Source: an uncultured Lachnospiraceae bacterium
GTDB taxonomy: Bacteria; Bacillota; Clostridia; Lachnospirales; Lachnospiraceae
Reading direction: 5' to 3'
DNA length: 14,644 nucleotides
Assembly: GCA_946413945.1 (NCBI GenBank)
Contig: CAMKMR010000013.1
Coordinates: 1 to 14,644 of the forward strand
Part shown: piece after piece, positions 7,928-14,644 of the stretch
Position numbering within the stretch: the first letter of the stretch is position 1
Layout of the letters: the number at the start of each line of letters is the position of its first letter
Position numbers and translations under genes: made by a program
Notes under the pieces: generated by a model
The model's database searches: none
What the model saw: only the letters and a program-made list of their open reading frames with translations
Told to the model about the DNA's origin: nothing

Positions 7928-9429
7928 AGGGTTTCCTCCAAATTTCTTTTATCTCCTGTGGCAGCTCTTTTTCTCTCTATCATTTCATCAATGCGATTGA
8001 CATAGTCTGTCACACTCTTTACGTCTTCAACTCTGTCTGTCTTTATTACCTTTCCATCTTCATCAAGTGTCATAAGCCTTGTTACAGCTCCGGCACCTGC
8101 CGCAAAGATATCAAGCTTTTCTTCGATAATAAGGACATTATACCTGCAGGCCATTCCCTTACGTGCATAACCAACATTTTCAAGATTGCCTGCAATATTC
8201 TTTTGTCTATACAGATAATATGGATAAAGGTCCATATCTTCAGCCGCATCATGAGCCATACTGAGTGCCTCAGCAACATCCATATCAATAAGGCTCTTAA
8301 ACTGATCCATTTCCTGATTAAGACGTGCAGCTCTTTTAATAGCAAGGCTGTGGACTGTGAGACTGTCGGGTTTAAGCTTTGCTATCTCTCTCAAAGTCCG
8401 CTCCATAAACAAGCGGTCCTCTCCGGGCAGGCCTGCGATTATATCCATATTTATATGCTTAAATCCCTGTGAGCGGGCCATAAGGAATGCCTCTTTCACC
8501 TGCTCCACATTATGATTTCTTCCGATGATCCTTAAAGTCTCATCATTCATAGTCTGCGGATTTATGCTTATTCTTGATACTTTATGACGCCTCATAGACT
8601 TAAGCTTTTCAAGGCTTATCGAATCCGGGCGTCCTGCTTCAACAGTGTACTCTAACACATTTGAAAAGTCAAAAGTGTTTTGTATCATTGTAACCAGTCT
8701 TTCGAACTGGAGTTCATTTAAAGAAGTAGGAGTTCCTCCCCCTACATAGATTGAAACCAGCTTTCTATTCCTGTTTACATAGGAAATATACTGAAGTTCT
8801 TTTTCCAAGGCGTCCAGGTATCCATCAACAAGCCCCTTATAATCACTTATAGAATAAGACGCAAATGAACAATAAAGACATCTAGATGGGCAGAATGGAA
8901 TACCCACATAAAGGCAGTAGTCTTTTTTAGAATCAACTGACTCTAATATTTCCTTTTCCGCAATAGCTACTTCTGCCGACAGTTCCGCCTTTTCATCAGT
9001 AGTCTCATAAACTTCCTTGTAATAGTCTATTATCTCAGCCTTATTCATTCCCATCTCAAGTGCCTTTGAAGCTATCTTACTAGGCCTCATACCTGTAAGA
9101 CTCCCCCAGGGAAGAGTCTTCCCTGTATATTCACACATGAGCCGATAACTTGCAAGTTTGATCTTATTTCTAAAATTAGCTTTATCCTGATATTCTCCAT
9201 GAAGATAAGCCGTAAAGATATATTTACTTCCTTCTTCTACCTTAAGTTTTACATGACTCTTAGAATACAGAGCAGTAAAGATGATCCTGTATTCCCTAAG
9301 GATCCTGCTATCATAGCTAGAAAGATCCACCGGCTTTAAGGCAACTATCTTTTCCGCTGGATAATAAGCCTGAATCATCGCCCGAAAATCATTCTCATAT
9401 AAATTTTCATTTTGTACGAGTAATATCAT
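7924..9429 (-). CDS. hemZ: HemZ-type radical SAM protein (coproporphyrinogen dehydrogenase family)
   Basis: A 501-residue radical SAM protein. The [4Fe-4S] cluster motif CPSRCLYC (180-187) has the CxxxCxxC form with an aromatic before the third cysteine, as in HemN and HemW proteins, and GGGTPTS (230-236) is a SAM-binding glycine motif. About 165 residues precede the radical SAM core, including LPWGSLTGMRPSKIA (about 106-120). This long N-terminal region separates HemZ from HemW. The family is named for anaerobic oxidation of coproporphyrinogen III, but the role is uncertain in organisms without a full heme pathway, and none can be seen here. It starts four bases after the hydrolase stop and overlaps hisS by four bases. 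The position directly upstream of hisS supports HemZ over HemW. Confidence 0.9.
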   Translation of the reverse strand: MILLVQNENLYENDFRAMIQAYYPAEKIVALKPVDLSSYDSRILREYRIIFTALYSKSHVKLKVEEGSKYIFTAYLHGEYQDKANFRNKIKLASYRLMCEYTGKTLPWGSLTGMRPSKIASKALEMGMNKAEIIDYYKEVYETTDEKAELSAEVAIAEKEILESVDSKKDYCLYVGIPFCPSRCLYCSFASYSISDYKGLVDGYLDALEKELQYISYVNRNRKLVSIYVGGGTPTSLNELQFERLVTMIQNTFDFSNVLEYTVEAGRPDSISLEKLKSMRRHKVSRISINPQTMNDETLRIIGRNHNVEQVKEAFLMARSQGFKHINMDIIAGLPGEDRLFMERTLREIAKLKPDSLTVHSLAIKRAARLNQEMDQFKSLIDMDVAEALSMAHDAAEDMDLYPYYLYRQKNIAGNLENVGYARKGMACRYNVLIIEEKLDIFAAGAGAVTRLMTLDEDGKVIKTDRVEDVKSVTDYVNRIDEMIERKRAATGDKRNLEETL

Positions 9430-9433
9430 TAAA

Positions 9434-10096
9434 TCAATTCCTGTTAAAATTACTTTTTAAAAATCCCTGTTGAAAAAAAGAATTATATTTCTTTTCATGA
9501 CCTATAGTTGTGAGGCCCTCATGCCCCGGAAGGACATTTGTATCCTCTGGAAGGACGAAAAGTTTCTCTTCTATAGACCTGCGAAGAGAAGCTGCACTCG
9601 CTGTAGGAAAATCAGTTCTTCCCACACTTTCACAAAAGAGCGTATCTCCCGAAAATAAAACTTTAATGGACTCTATATAAAAACACATGCCGCCCTCTGT
9701 ATGTCCCGGAGTAAGTATGCATTTTATCTTTGTTCCGAGAAGTTCTATTGTATCGCCATCTTTTAATTCTTCATCAGCTTCAACTCTAATCCCACGTCCG
9801 AGTCCAAGTAACGAAAGGTTTACATCTATATTTAACAGATTAGGCCTGTCAACCGCACTAACATAGACTTTAGCCCTTGGAAACATAGCTTTAAGATCCT
9901 TTACAGCCCCTATATGGTCGAAATGCGCATGAGTGATAAGGATTGCTTTAAGAGAAAGTGCCTTTCCCTCTAGCTGTTTTTTTAATAATTCAGCATTATC
10001 TGCCGGATCGACAATAAACGCCTCTTTTGTTTCTTCATTATATGCAGTATATACATTTGTTCCAATTTCACCAAGCCTGTTCTGAATTATCTGCAT
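9434..10096 (-). CDS. MBL-fold hydrolase, glyoxalase II-like
   Basis: A 220-residue cytoplasmic metallo-beta-lactamase-fold protein with no signal peptide. The metal-binding motif THAHFDH spans 55-61 (H56, H58, D60, H61). Further ligands are H132 (TPGHTEGG), D151 (FSGDTLF) and H192 (LPGHEG), so a two-metal centre is complete. The motifs and length match the short glyoxalase-II-like group (YcbL or YqgX type) that lacks the long C-terminal glutathione-binding domain. The substrate is unknown; thioester hydrolysis is the family's usual activity. The ATG is one base after the rel stop, with only a weak G-rich ribosome binding site, so it is probably coupled to rel translation. The product ends four bases before hemZ. 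Confidence 0.92.
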   Translation of the reverse strand: MQIIQNRLGEIGTNVYTAYNEETKEAFIVDPADNAELLKKQLEGKALSLKAILITHAHFDHIGAVKDLKAMFPRAKVYVSAVDRPNLLNIDVNLSLLGLGRGIRVEADEELKDGDTIELLGTKIKCILTPGHTEGGMCFYIESIKVLFSGDTLFCESVGRTDFPTASAASLRRSIEEKLFVLPEDTNVLPGHEGLTTIGHEKKYNSFFQQGFLKSNFNRN

Positions 10097-10097
10097 C

Positions 10098-12380
10098 TCA
10101 CGACCCCGTATTTCTTTCTATATCAATAATGCCCTTGATTTTTCTAAGTCTAGCAGAAAGAACTGCTAACTGATTCTTTGATTTAACCGCAAACTGTAAG
10201 CTGATAGTGATCTTCCCCTGTTTGCTTGCTCTGCTATTAATGCCCTTTATATTGATATTAGCCTCATTGAATACCTTTGAGACATCATATATTATTCCCT
10301 GTCTGTCAACAGTATAAATATTGATCTCTGTCATGTATTCTGTGGTCTCCTGCTCATCTCCTGAGCCTTCTTCCCACTCGGCTTCTATAAGTCTTGTTCT
10401 GTCAGCTTCATCCATACAGATGATATTTACACAGTCACTTCTATGGATGGAAATGCCTCTTCCCCTGGTGATAAAACCTACAATCTCATCTCCCGGAACC
10501 GGAGAACAGCATTTAGAAAATCTTACGGCTACATCCTTAATGCCTCTTACTTTGATTCCACCCTTAGGGATTTCAAATCTGCCACGGCCATCTTTAAGTT
10601 CTGCAAGAACATCTTCATTATTCCTATTAGGATTTTCAGCTTTATCTTTTATTTCGATAAGCCTATTAACAATCTGACCTTCCTTTATACCTCCATGGCC
10701 TACTGCGGCCATAAGAGAATCCCAGTCAGAGAAATTATACTTTCTTAAGCACGAATTCATATATTCGCTTGTAAGAAGAGCTGTAAGATCAATGGCCTTA
10801 TTTTTACAATAATCTTCGAGAGCATTCTTACCCTTTTGTATATTATCAGTCTTATGTTCCTGTCTGAACCACTGATTAATCTTTGACTTAGCCTGAGAAC
10901 TCTTAACAACCTTAAGCCAGTCCATGCTTGGACCTTTAGAGTTCTGAGAGGTAATTATCTCTACTCTGTCTCCACTCTTAAGAGTTGTTTCTATCGGAAC
11001 CATGATACCATTTACTCTGGCACCGACCATAGTATTACCTACCGCAGTATGGATAAGGTAAGCAAGATCGATAGGTGTTGATCCGCTTGGAAGAGACTTA
11101 ACATCCCCTGCCGGTGTAAAAACATATACCTGATCCTGGAAAAGATCCAGGTCTGTCTTTAATGCCTTAAGGAATTCATGGTTATCCACTGTATTCTTCT
11201 GCCACTCAAGGATCTCACGAAGCCAGTTAAGCTTCTCTTCTTCCTTGGAAACCGCTCTCGAACCGCCTTCCTTATATTTCCAGTGGGCTGCAATACCATA
11301 TTCAGCGGTACGGTGCATTTCTTTGGTCCTGAACTGGATCTCGAAAGGTCTTCCTCCGTGCCCTATTACTGTTGTATGTAAAGACTGATACATATTTGTC
11401 TTTGGCATGGCAATATAGTCCTTAAAACGTCCAGGGATAGGCTTATATTTGGCATGGATCATACCAAGAGCCGCATAACAGTCTCTTACATTATTTACGA
11501 TTATTCTTAAAGCGAATACATCATAGATCTGATCGATAGTCTTATTCTGAGTCCTCATCTTTTTATAGATACTGAAGACATGCTTTACTCTTCCATTGAT
11601 CTCCGCATCGATCTCCGCATGCTGGATATATTCCTTTACTTCTGATACCATTTCCTGAATAAAATTCTCACGTTCCATCATCATTTCTCTGATCTTTGTT
11701 GTGAGTTCCTTATAAACTTCAGGATAAAGATACTGCATACAGAGGTCATCAAGTTCAACCTTGATCTTGGAAATACCAAGTCTGTGAGCAAGAGGTGCAT
11801 AGATTTCCATAGTCTCCCTTGCTTTTTCCTGCTGCTTTGCAGGAGACTGATACTGCAGAGTTCTTAAGTTGTGCATTCTATCTGCCAACTTGATTATGAT
11901 AACTCTTATATCCTTAGCCATGGCAATGAACATCTTACGGAGATTCTCTGCCTGAATCTCAAGCTTGTCCTGAGTTAAATTCAGCTGAGTCAGTTTAGTT
12001 ACTCCATCTACTAAAAGAGCAACTTCATCCGAGAATTCTCTTGCCACATCCCCTTTTGTCATGCTTGTATCTTCTATAACATCATGAAGGAGCCCTGCCG
12101 CTATTGTCTCTTTATCCATCTCGAGTTCCGCCAGTATTATCGCCACACAAAGAGGATGTATTATATAAGGTTCACCTGACTTACGCTTCTGTCCCTCATG
12201 AGCCTTATCCGCCATATGATAAGCTTTCTCGATCATAGAGAAGTCATCTGATGGATGATAAAATTTTAATTTTTCAATAAGATCATTATAAAGCTCGTCC
12301 GGTGGAGTAAAATCTTCCGGTGTAGCCAGCGGTCCACTATGAGCGTTTTCGTCTACTACTTCTTTAACTTCATCTGACAT
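10098..12380 (-). CDS. relA: Bifunctional (p)ppGpp synthetase/hydrolase Rel
   Basis: A long RelA/SpoT homologue of 760 residues. It makes (p)ppGpp from ATP and GTP or GDP, and degrades it, during the stringent response. An N-terminal HD hydrolase domain (about 45-195) has the intact HDVIEDT motif (99-105). The synthetase domain (about 250-360) has RFKD at 318-321, the RxKD form of bifunctional enzymes rather than the ExDD form of synthetase-only RelA. A TGS domain (about 416-477) and a C-terminal ACT domain (about 685-760) follow. An in-frame GTG at 12389 is rejected because it is one base from the AAGGA ribosome binding site; ATG 12380 is ten bases from it. The gene lies 89 bases after apt and one base before the MBL hydrolase. 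Confidence 0.97.
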   Translation of the reverse strand: MSDEVKEVVDENAHSGPLATPEDFTPPDELYNDLIEKLKFYHPSDDFSMIEKAYHMADKAHEGQKRKSGEPYIIHPLCVAIILAELEMDKETIAAGLLHDVIEDTSMTKGDVAREFSDEVALLVDGVTKLTQLNLTQDKLEIQAENLRKMFIAMAKDIRVIIIKLADRMHNLRTLQYQSPAKQQEKARETMEIYAPLAHRLGISKIKVELDDLCMQYLYPEVYKELTTKIREMMMERENFIQEMVSEVKEYIQHAEIDAEINGRVKHVFSIYKKMRTQNKTIDQIYDVFALRIIVNNVRDCYAALGMIHAKYKPIPGRFKDYIAMPKTNMYQSLHTTVIGHGGRPFEIQFRTKEMHRTAEYGIAAHWKYKEGGSRAVSKEEEKLNWLREILEWQKNTVDNHEFLKALKTDLDLFQDQVYVFTPAGDVKSLPSGSTPIDLAYLIHTAVGNTMVGARVNGIMVPIETTLKSGDRVEIITSQNSKGPSMDWLKVVKSSQAKSKINQWFRQEHKTDNIQKGKNALEDYCKNKAIDLTALLTSEYMNSCLRKYNFSDWDSLMAAVGHGGIKEGQIVNRLIEIKDKAENPNRNNEDVLAELKDGRGRFEIPKGGIKVRGIKDVAVRFSKCCSPVPGDEIVGFITRGRGISIHRSDCVNIICMDEADRTRLIEAEWEEGSGDEQETTEYMTEINIYTVDRQGIIYDVSKVFNEANINIKGINSRASKQGKITISLQFAVKSKNQLAVLSARLRKIKGIIDIERNTGS

Positions 12381-12390
12381 TAGCTTCACT

Positions 12391-12395
12391 TCCTT
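12391..12395 (-). promoter_or_regulatory. Ribosome binding site that decides the rel start
   Basis: AAGGA on the minus strand is ten bases upstream of ATG 12380 and only one base upstream of the in-frame GTG at 12387-12389. This favours the ATG, which gives a protein three residues shorter. Ten bases is slightly long, so the assignment is probable and not certain. Confidence 0.6.
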
Positions 12396-12416
12396 TCACA
12401 ATGTTTTTATGATATA

Positions 12417-12440
12417 CAGCCGCCCTGTTAAAGGCGGCTG
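12417..12440 (-). other. GC-rich hairpin between apt and rel
   Basis: An 8-bp perfect stem (CAGCCGCC paired with GGCGGCTG) has an 8-base loop. It lies 30 bases after the apt stop. On the minus strand it is followed by TATATCATAAAAAC and not a U-tract, so it is a poor intrinsic terminator. It may stabilise the apt transcript, act as a processing site or attenuate partially. Confidence 0.5.
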
Positions 12441-12469
12441 CTGCTAAACTATAATAAATGGGTAATTTT

Positions 12470-12994
12470 TTACTCACCCTTATAAGTAACAACTGATCCA
12501 ATCTCATACTTGGAAAGCTTTTCTCTTCCCTTAAGGTCTTCAAGCTCGATAAGGAAGATCATCTTTACAACTTCTCCTCCAAGCTCTTCAACGATACGGG
12601 CAGCTGCTTCACACGTTCCGCCTGTAGCAATAAGATCATCAATTATTACAACCTTCTGTCCAGGCTTAATAGCATCCTTATGGATCTCAATAGTTGCCTG
12701 ACCATATTCAAGATCATAACTAGCCTCAACTGTCTCTCTTGGAAGCTTACCTTTCTTTCTTACAGGAACGAAGGCCTTGTTATTGATATATGCAAGCGGA
12801 GCTCCAAAGAGGAATCCTCTTGATTCTACTCCTGCTATAAGATCAAATTCAACATTTTCAAGTAATTTATTTAATTCATCAACTGAAAGCTTAAAGCCTT
12901 CCGCATCATCAAGTACACTTGTAACATCTCTGAAAAGTACGCCTGGCTTTGGAAAATCCGGTATACACTTTATATAATCTTCAACTTTTTTCAT
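12470..12994 (-). CDS. apt: Adenine phosphoribosyltransferase
   Basis: A purine salvage enzyme that makes AMP and pyrophosphate from adenine and PRPP in the cytoplasm. The length of 174 residues is typical. It has the N-terminal IPDFPKPGVLFRD segment (11-23), the ESRGFLFG segment (57-64) and the PRPP-binding loop VVIIDDLIATGGT (115-127) with its acidic pair. The ATG at 12994 has GAGGAG eleven bases upstream. It lies 36 bases after the recJ stop and 89 bases before the rel ATG. The neighbourhood recJ-apt-rel is conserved in Firmicutes, where salvage and alarmone metabolism both act on purine nucleotide pools. Confidence 0.98.
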   Translation of the reverse strand: MKKVEDYIKCIPDFPKPGVLFRDVTSVLDDAEGFKLSVDELNKLLENVEFDLIAGVESRGFLFGAPLAYINNKAFVPVRKKGKLPRETVEASYDLEYGQATIEIHKDAIKPGQKVVIIDDLIATGGTCEAAARIVEELGGEVVKMIFLIELEDLKGREKLSKYEIGSVVTYKGE

Positions 12995-13030
12995 CTTTAA
13001 ACACTCTCCTCTTTTTCTATTTAAAAGGCC

Positions 13031-14644
13031 TCAGTCCTCATGTTTCCTATATGTTTTAAGCTGAAATGAAACGCTGACCCTTCCATTATACTCATTGATC
13101 GTCGCCTGATATGCTGCATCAATATATATATCAGCCGGCACTCCTGCTAACATTTTATCACATTGTTCAGGGCTAAACCATACTTTTATATTATCAAGAA
13201 AGCCTTGAACATCAAAATTCAGTAGTTCCTGGCTATGACCGTCTCTCTCTCTTACCATGATCTTCATAACATTCCTGTTTTTACCCATGATCTTTGCTCC
13301 GGTAACAAGGAGCCCCGCTTCTGCAAAAAGAGGTCTCTCATTATCAACCCCGAAAGGCGCAAGAGCATCTAACTGTTTTACTAATCTTATAGTAGGATAT
13401 GAAAGCGGCATCGGTACATCTATATATATCTTTTCTGTAAGGATATCATCAGTCATAGTTTCATTTTCGTTTAATTGTTTCCTAAAAAGATCAATATCTT
13501 CCTTTTTTACAGTGGTACCCGCCGCCATTGGATGACCGCCAAAACGAACCTGAAGGTCTGATACCTTGCATAATTCTTCAAACATGTTGTAGCCTTCTAT
13601 CGATCTGCCTGAGCCCTTGTAGACCAAAGGATCATTTTCAGAATCAGTGAAGACAATGACAGGTTTATAGAAAGCCTCTCTCACGCGCCCCGCTACTATT
13701 CCCGCAAGACTTTCATGAAGATTTTCTATATATAAGACTAATACATTATCACGAGATAAGTCTTTATCATTTTTCACCATTTCTATAGCGCGATTTGCCC
13801 CACCCTCAGTCATGGCGCGTCTTGCATCATTTACTTCAGCCGCTTTAATTGCCATCTCTCTTGCTTTATCTGAATCTTCACATAAAAAAAGATTAAGGGC
13901 ATTCTCTGCCGACAGAAGTCGTCCTTCTGCATTTATACACGGTCCGATAACAAAGCCTAAATGATAAACCTCTATATCTCTTCCATCATCTAAGCCTCTG
14001 GCATTAAGGAGCGCCCGATATCCTATATTTTTTGTTTCCTTTATTTCTTTTAAACCTTCTCTTACATAGATCCTGTTTTCATCTGTAAGAGGCATCACAT
14101 CACAGACTGTAGCTGTTGCAAGAAAGTCAAGATATTCTCTTTCTCCAAGTTTTGATCCCATAAATTCATAGAGGCACTGGATAAATTTATAAGCGACACA
14201 GGCTCCGCATATCTTTTTAAAAGGATAGAGGTCTCCAGCCTGATGAGGATTAACCACTGCATCCGCTACAGGAAGTTTTTCCTGGATCTCATGATGGTCT
14301 GTAACAATCACTGTCATGCCATATCCCTTAGCCTTTTCTACAGCAGCAAAAGCTGCAATACCGTTGTCACAGGTAATTATAGTATCAACTCCGTCATTAT
14401 AGGCCGCATCTACTATACGTTCATTCATGCCATAGCCATCTTTTATCCTGTCCGGTATATCGTAGGACACTTCAGCCCCCAGCCTTTTTAAGGCATGGAG
14501 CAGGATATAGTTAGATGTAACTCCATCCACGTCATAGTCCGAAACTATCCTTATCTTTTTTCCTGCTCTTATCTTTTCTGCCATTATAGAGCAGGCCTTA
14601 TCCATATCCTTTAGAAGATGCGGATCATGTACATCCTTTAAAGT
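13031..14644 (-). CDS. recJ: Single-stranded-DNA exonuclease RecJ, N-terminus outside window
   Basis: A 5'-3' single-strand DNA exonuclease of recombination and mismatch or base-excision repair, of the DHH superfamily. The frame is open to the right edge; 537 codons are visible and probably 40-60 N-terminal residues are missing. Counting from the internal ATG at 14605, motifs are SDYDVDG (22-28), TCDNG (78-82), TDHH (102-105), GPCINAEGR (221-229), a DHHA1 segment with HESLAGIVAGR (297-307) and GSGRSI (331-336), and GGHPMAAG (356-363). A C-terminal OB-like domain follows. The internal ATG is not the real start, because the codons before it (KDVHDPHLLKD) match the conserved RecJ N-terminal region. 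All metal-binding motifs I can check are intact. Confidence 0.96.
   Translation of the reverse strand, partial: TLKDVHDPHLLKDMDKACSIMAEKIRAGKKIRIVSDYDVDGVTSNYILLHALKRLGAEVSYDIPDRIKDGYGMNERIVDAAYNDGVDTIITCDNGIAAFAAVEKAKGYGMTVIVTDHHEIQEKLPVADAVVNPHQAGDLYPFKKICGACVAYKFIQCLYEFMGSKLGEREYLDFLATATVCDVMPLTDENRIYVREGLKEIKETKNIGYRALLNARGLDDGRDIEVYHLGFVIGPCINAEGRLLSAENALNLFLCEDSDKAREMAIKAAEVNDARRAMTEGGANRAIEMVKNDKDLSRDNVLVLYIENLHESLAGIVAGRVREAFYKPVIVFTDSENDPLVYKGSGRSIEGYNMFEELCKVSDLQVRFGGHPMAAGTTVKKEDIDLFRKQLNENETMTDDILTEKIYIDVPMPLSYPTIRLVKQLDALAPFGVDNERPLFAEAGLLVTGAKIMGKNRNVMKIMVRERDGHSQELLNFDVQGFLDNIKVWFSPEQCDKMLAGVPADIYIDAAYQATINEYNGRVSVSFQLKTYRKHED

Noticed and set aside
12387..12389. GTG as the rel start
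   Set aside because: It is one base from the ribosome binding site, and the ATG nine bases downstream is better placed.
1..14644. Insertion sequence, prophage, tRNA or rRNA gene
   Set aside because: I found no transposase or phage motifs, no inverted-repeat-flanked unit, and no cloverleaf or rRNA signature. Gene order and strand are uniform.

Overview
The window looks like a low-GC anaerobic Firmicute, most likely Lachnospiraceae (a Butyrivibrio- or Roseburia-like lineage). The evidence is the style of the aspartyl- and histidyl-tRNA synthetases, the HemZ radical-SAM protein, strong GGAGG ribosome binding sites, and the housekeeping gene order. The genus is a guess. Every gene is on the minus strand, so transcription runs from right to left.

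Right part (14644 to 4780): a tightly packed run in the order recJ (5' end outside the window), apt, bifunctional rel, an MBL-fold hydrolase, hemZ, hisS and aspS. The spacings are 36, 89, 1, 4, -4 and 67 bases, and I see no convincing terminator inside the run. A hairpin between apt and rel lacks a U-tract. The genes combine single-strand DNA degradation, purine salvage, (p)ppGpp synthesis and hydrolysis, a glyoxalase-II-like hydrolase, a radical-SAM enzyme and two class II tRNA synthetases. A 13-bp perfect hairpin with a T-run, at 4680-4715, ends the run after aspS.

Middle (4400 to 4779): a 380-base intergenic region. From right to left it holds the aspS terminator, a degenerate tandem array of six units of about 17 bases (4585-4679), a near-consensus sigma-A promoter (4496-4524), and a leader of about 90 bases ending in a ribosome binding site.

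Left part (4399 to 1): one uninterrupted reading frame of at least 1466 codons that runs off the left edge. It has a type IV prepilin leader (G21|F22, Glu at +5) and a single N-terminal hydrophobic helix. After that come about 400 residues of unrecognised, probably beta-rich sequence and then a long series of GLUG-like repeats (GG[LI][IV][GA]xN every 27-34 residues in its regular parts), which suggests a right-handed beta-helix. This giant prepilin-like surface or pilus-tip protein is the most interesting object here. The rest is an ordinary, conserved housekeeping cluster.
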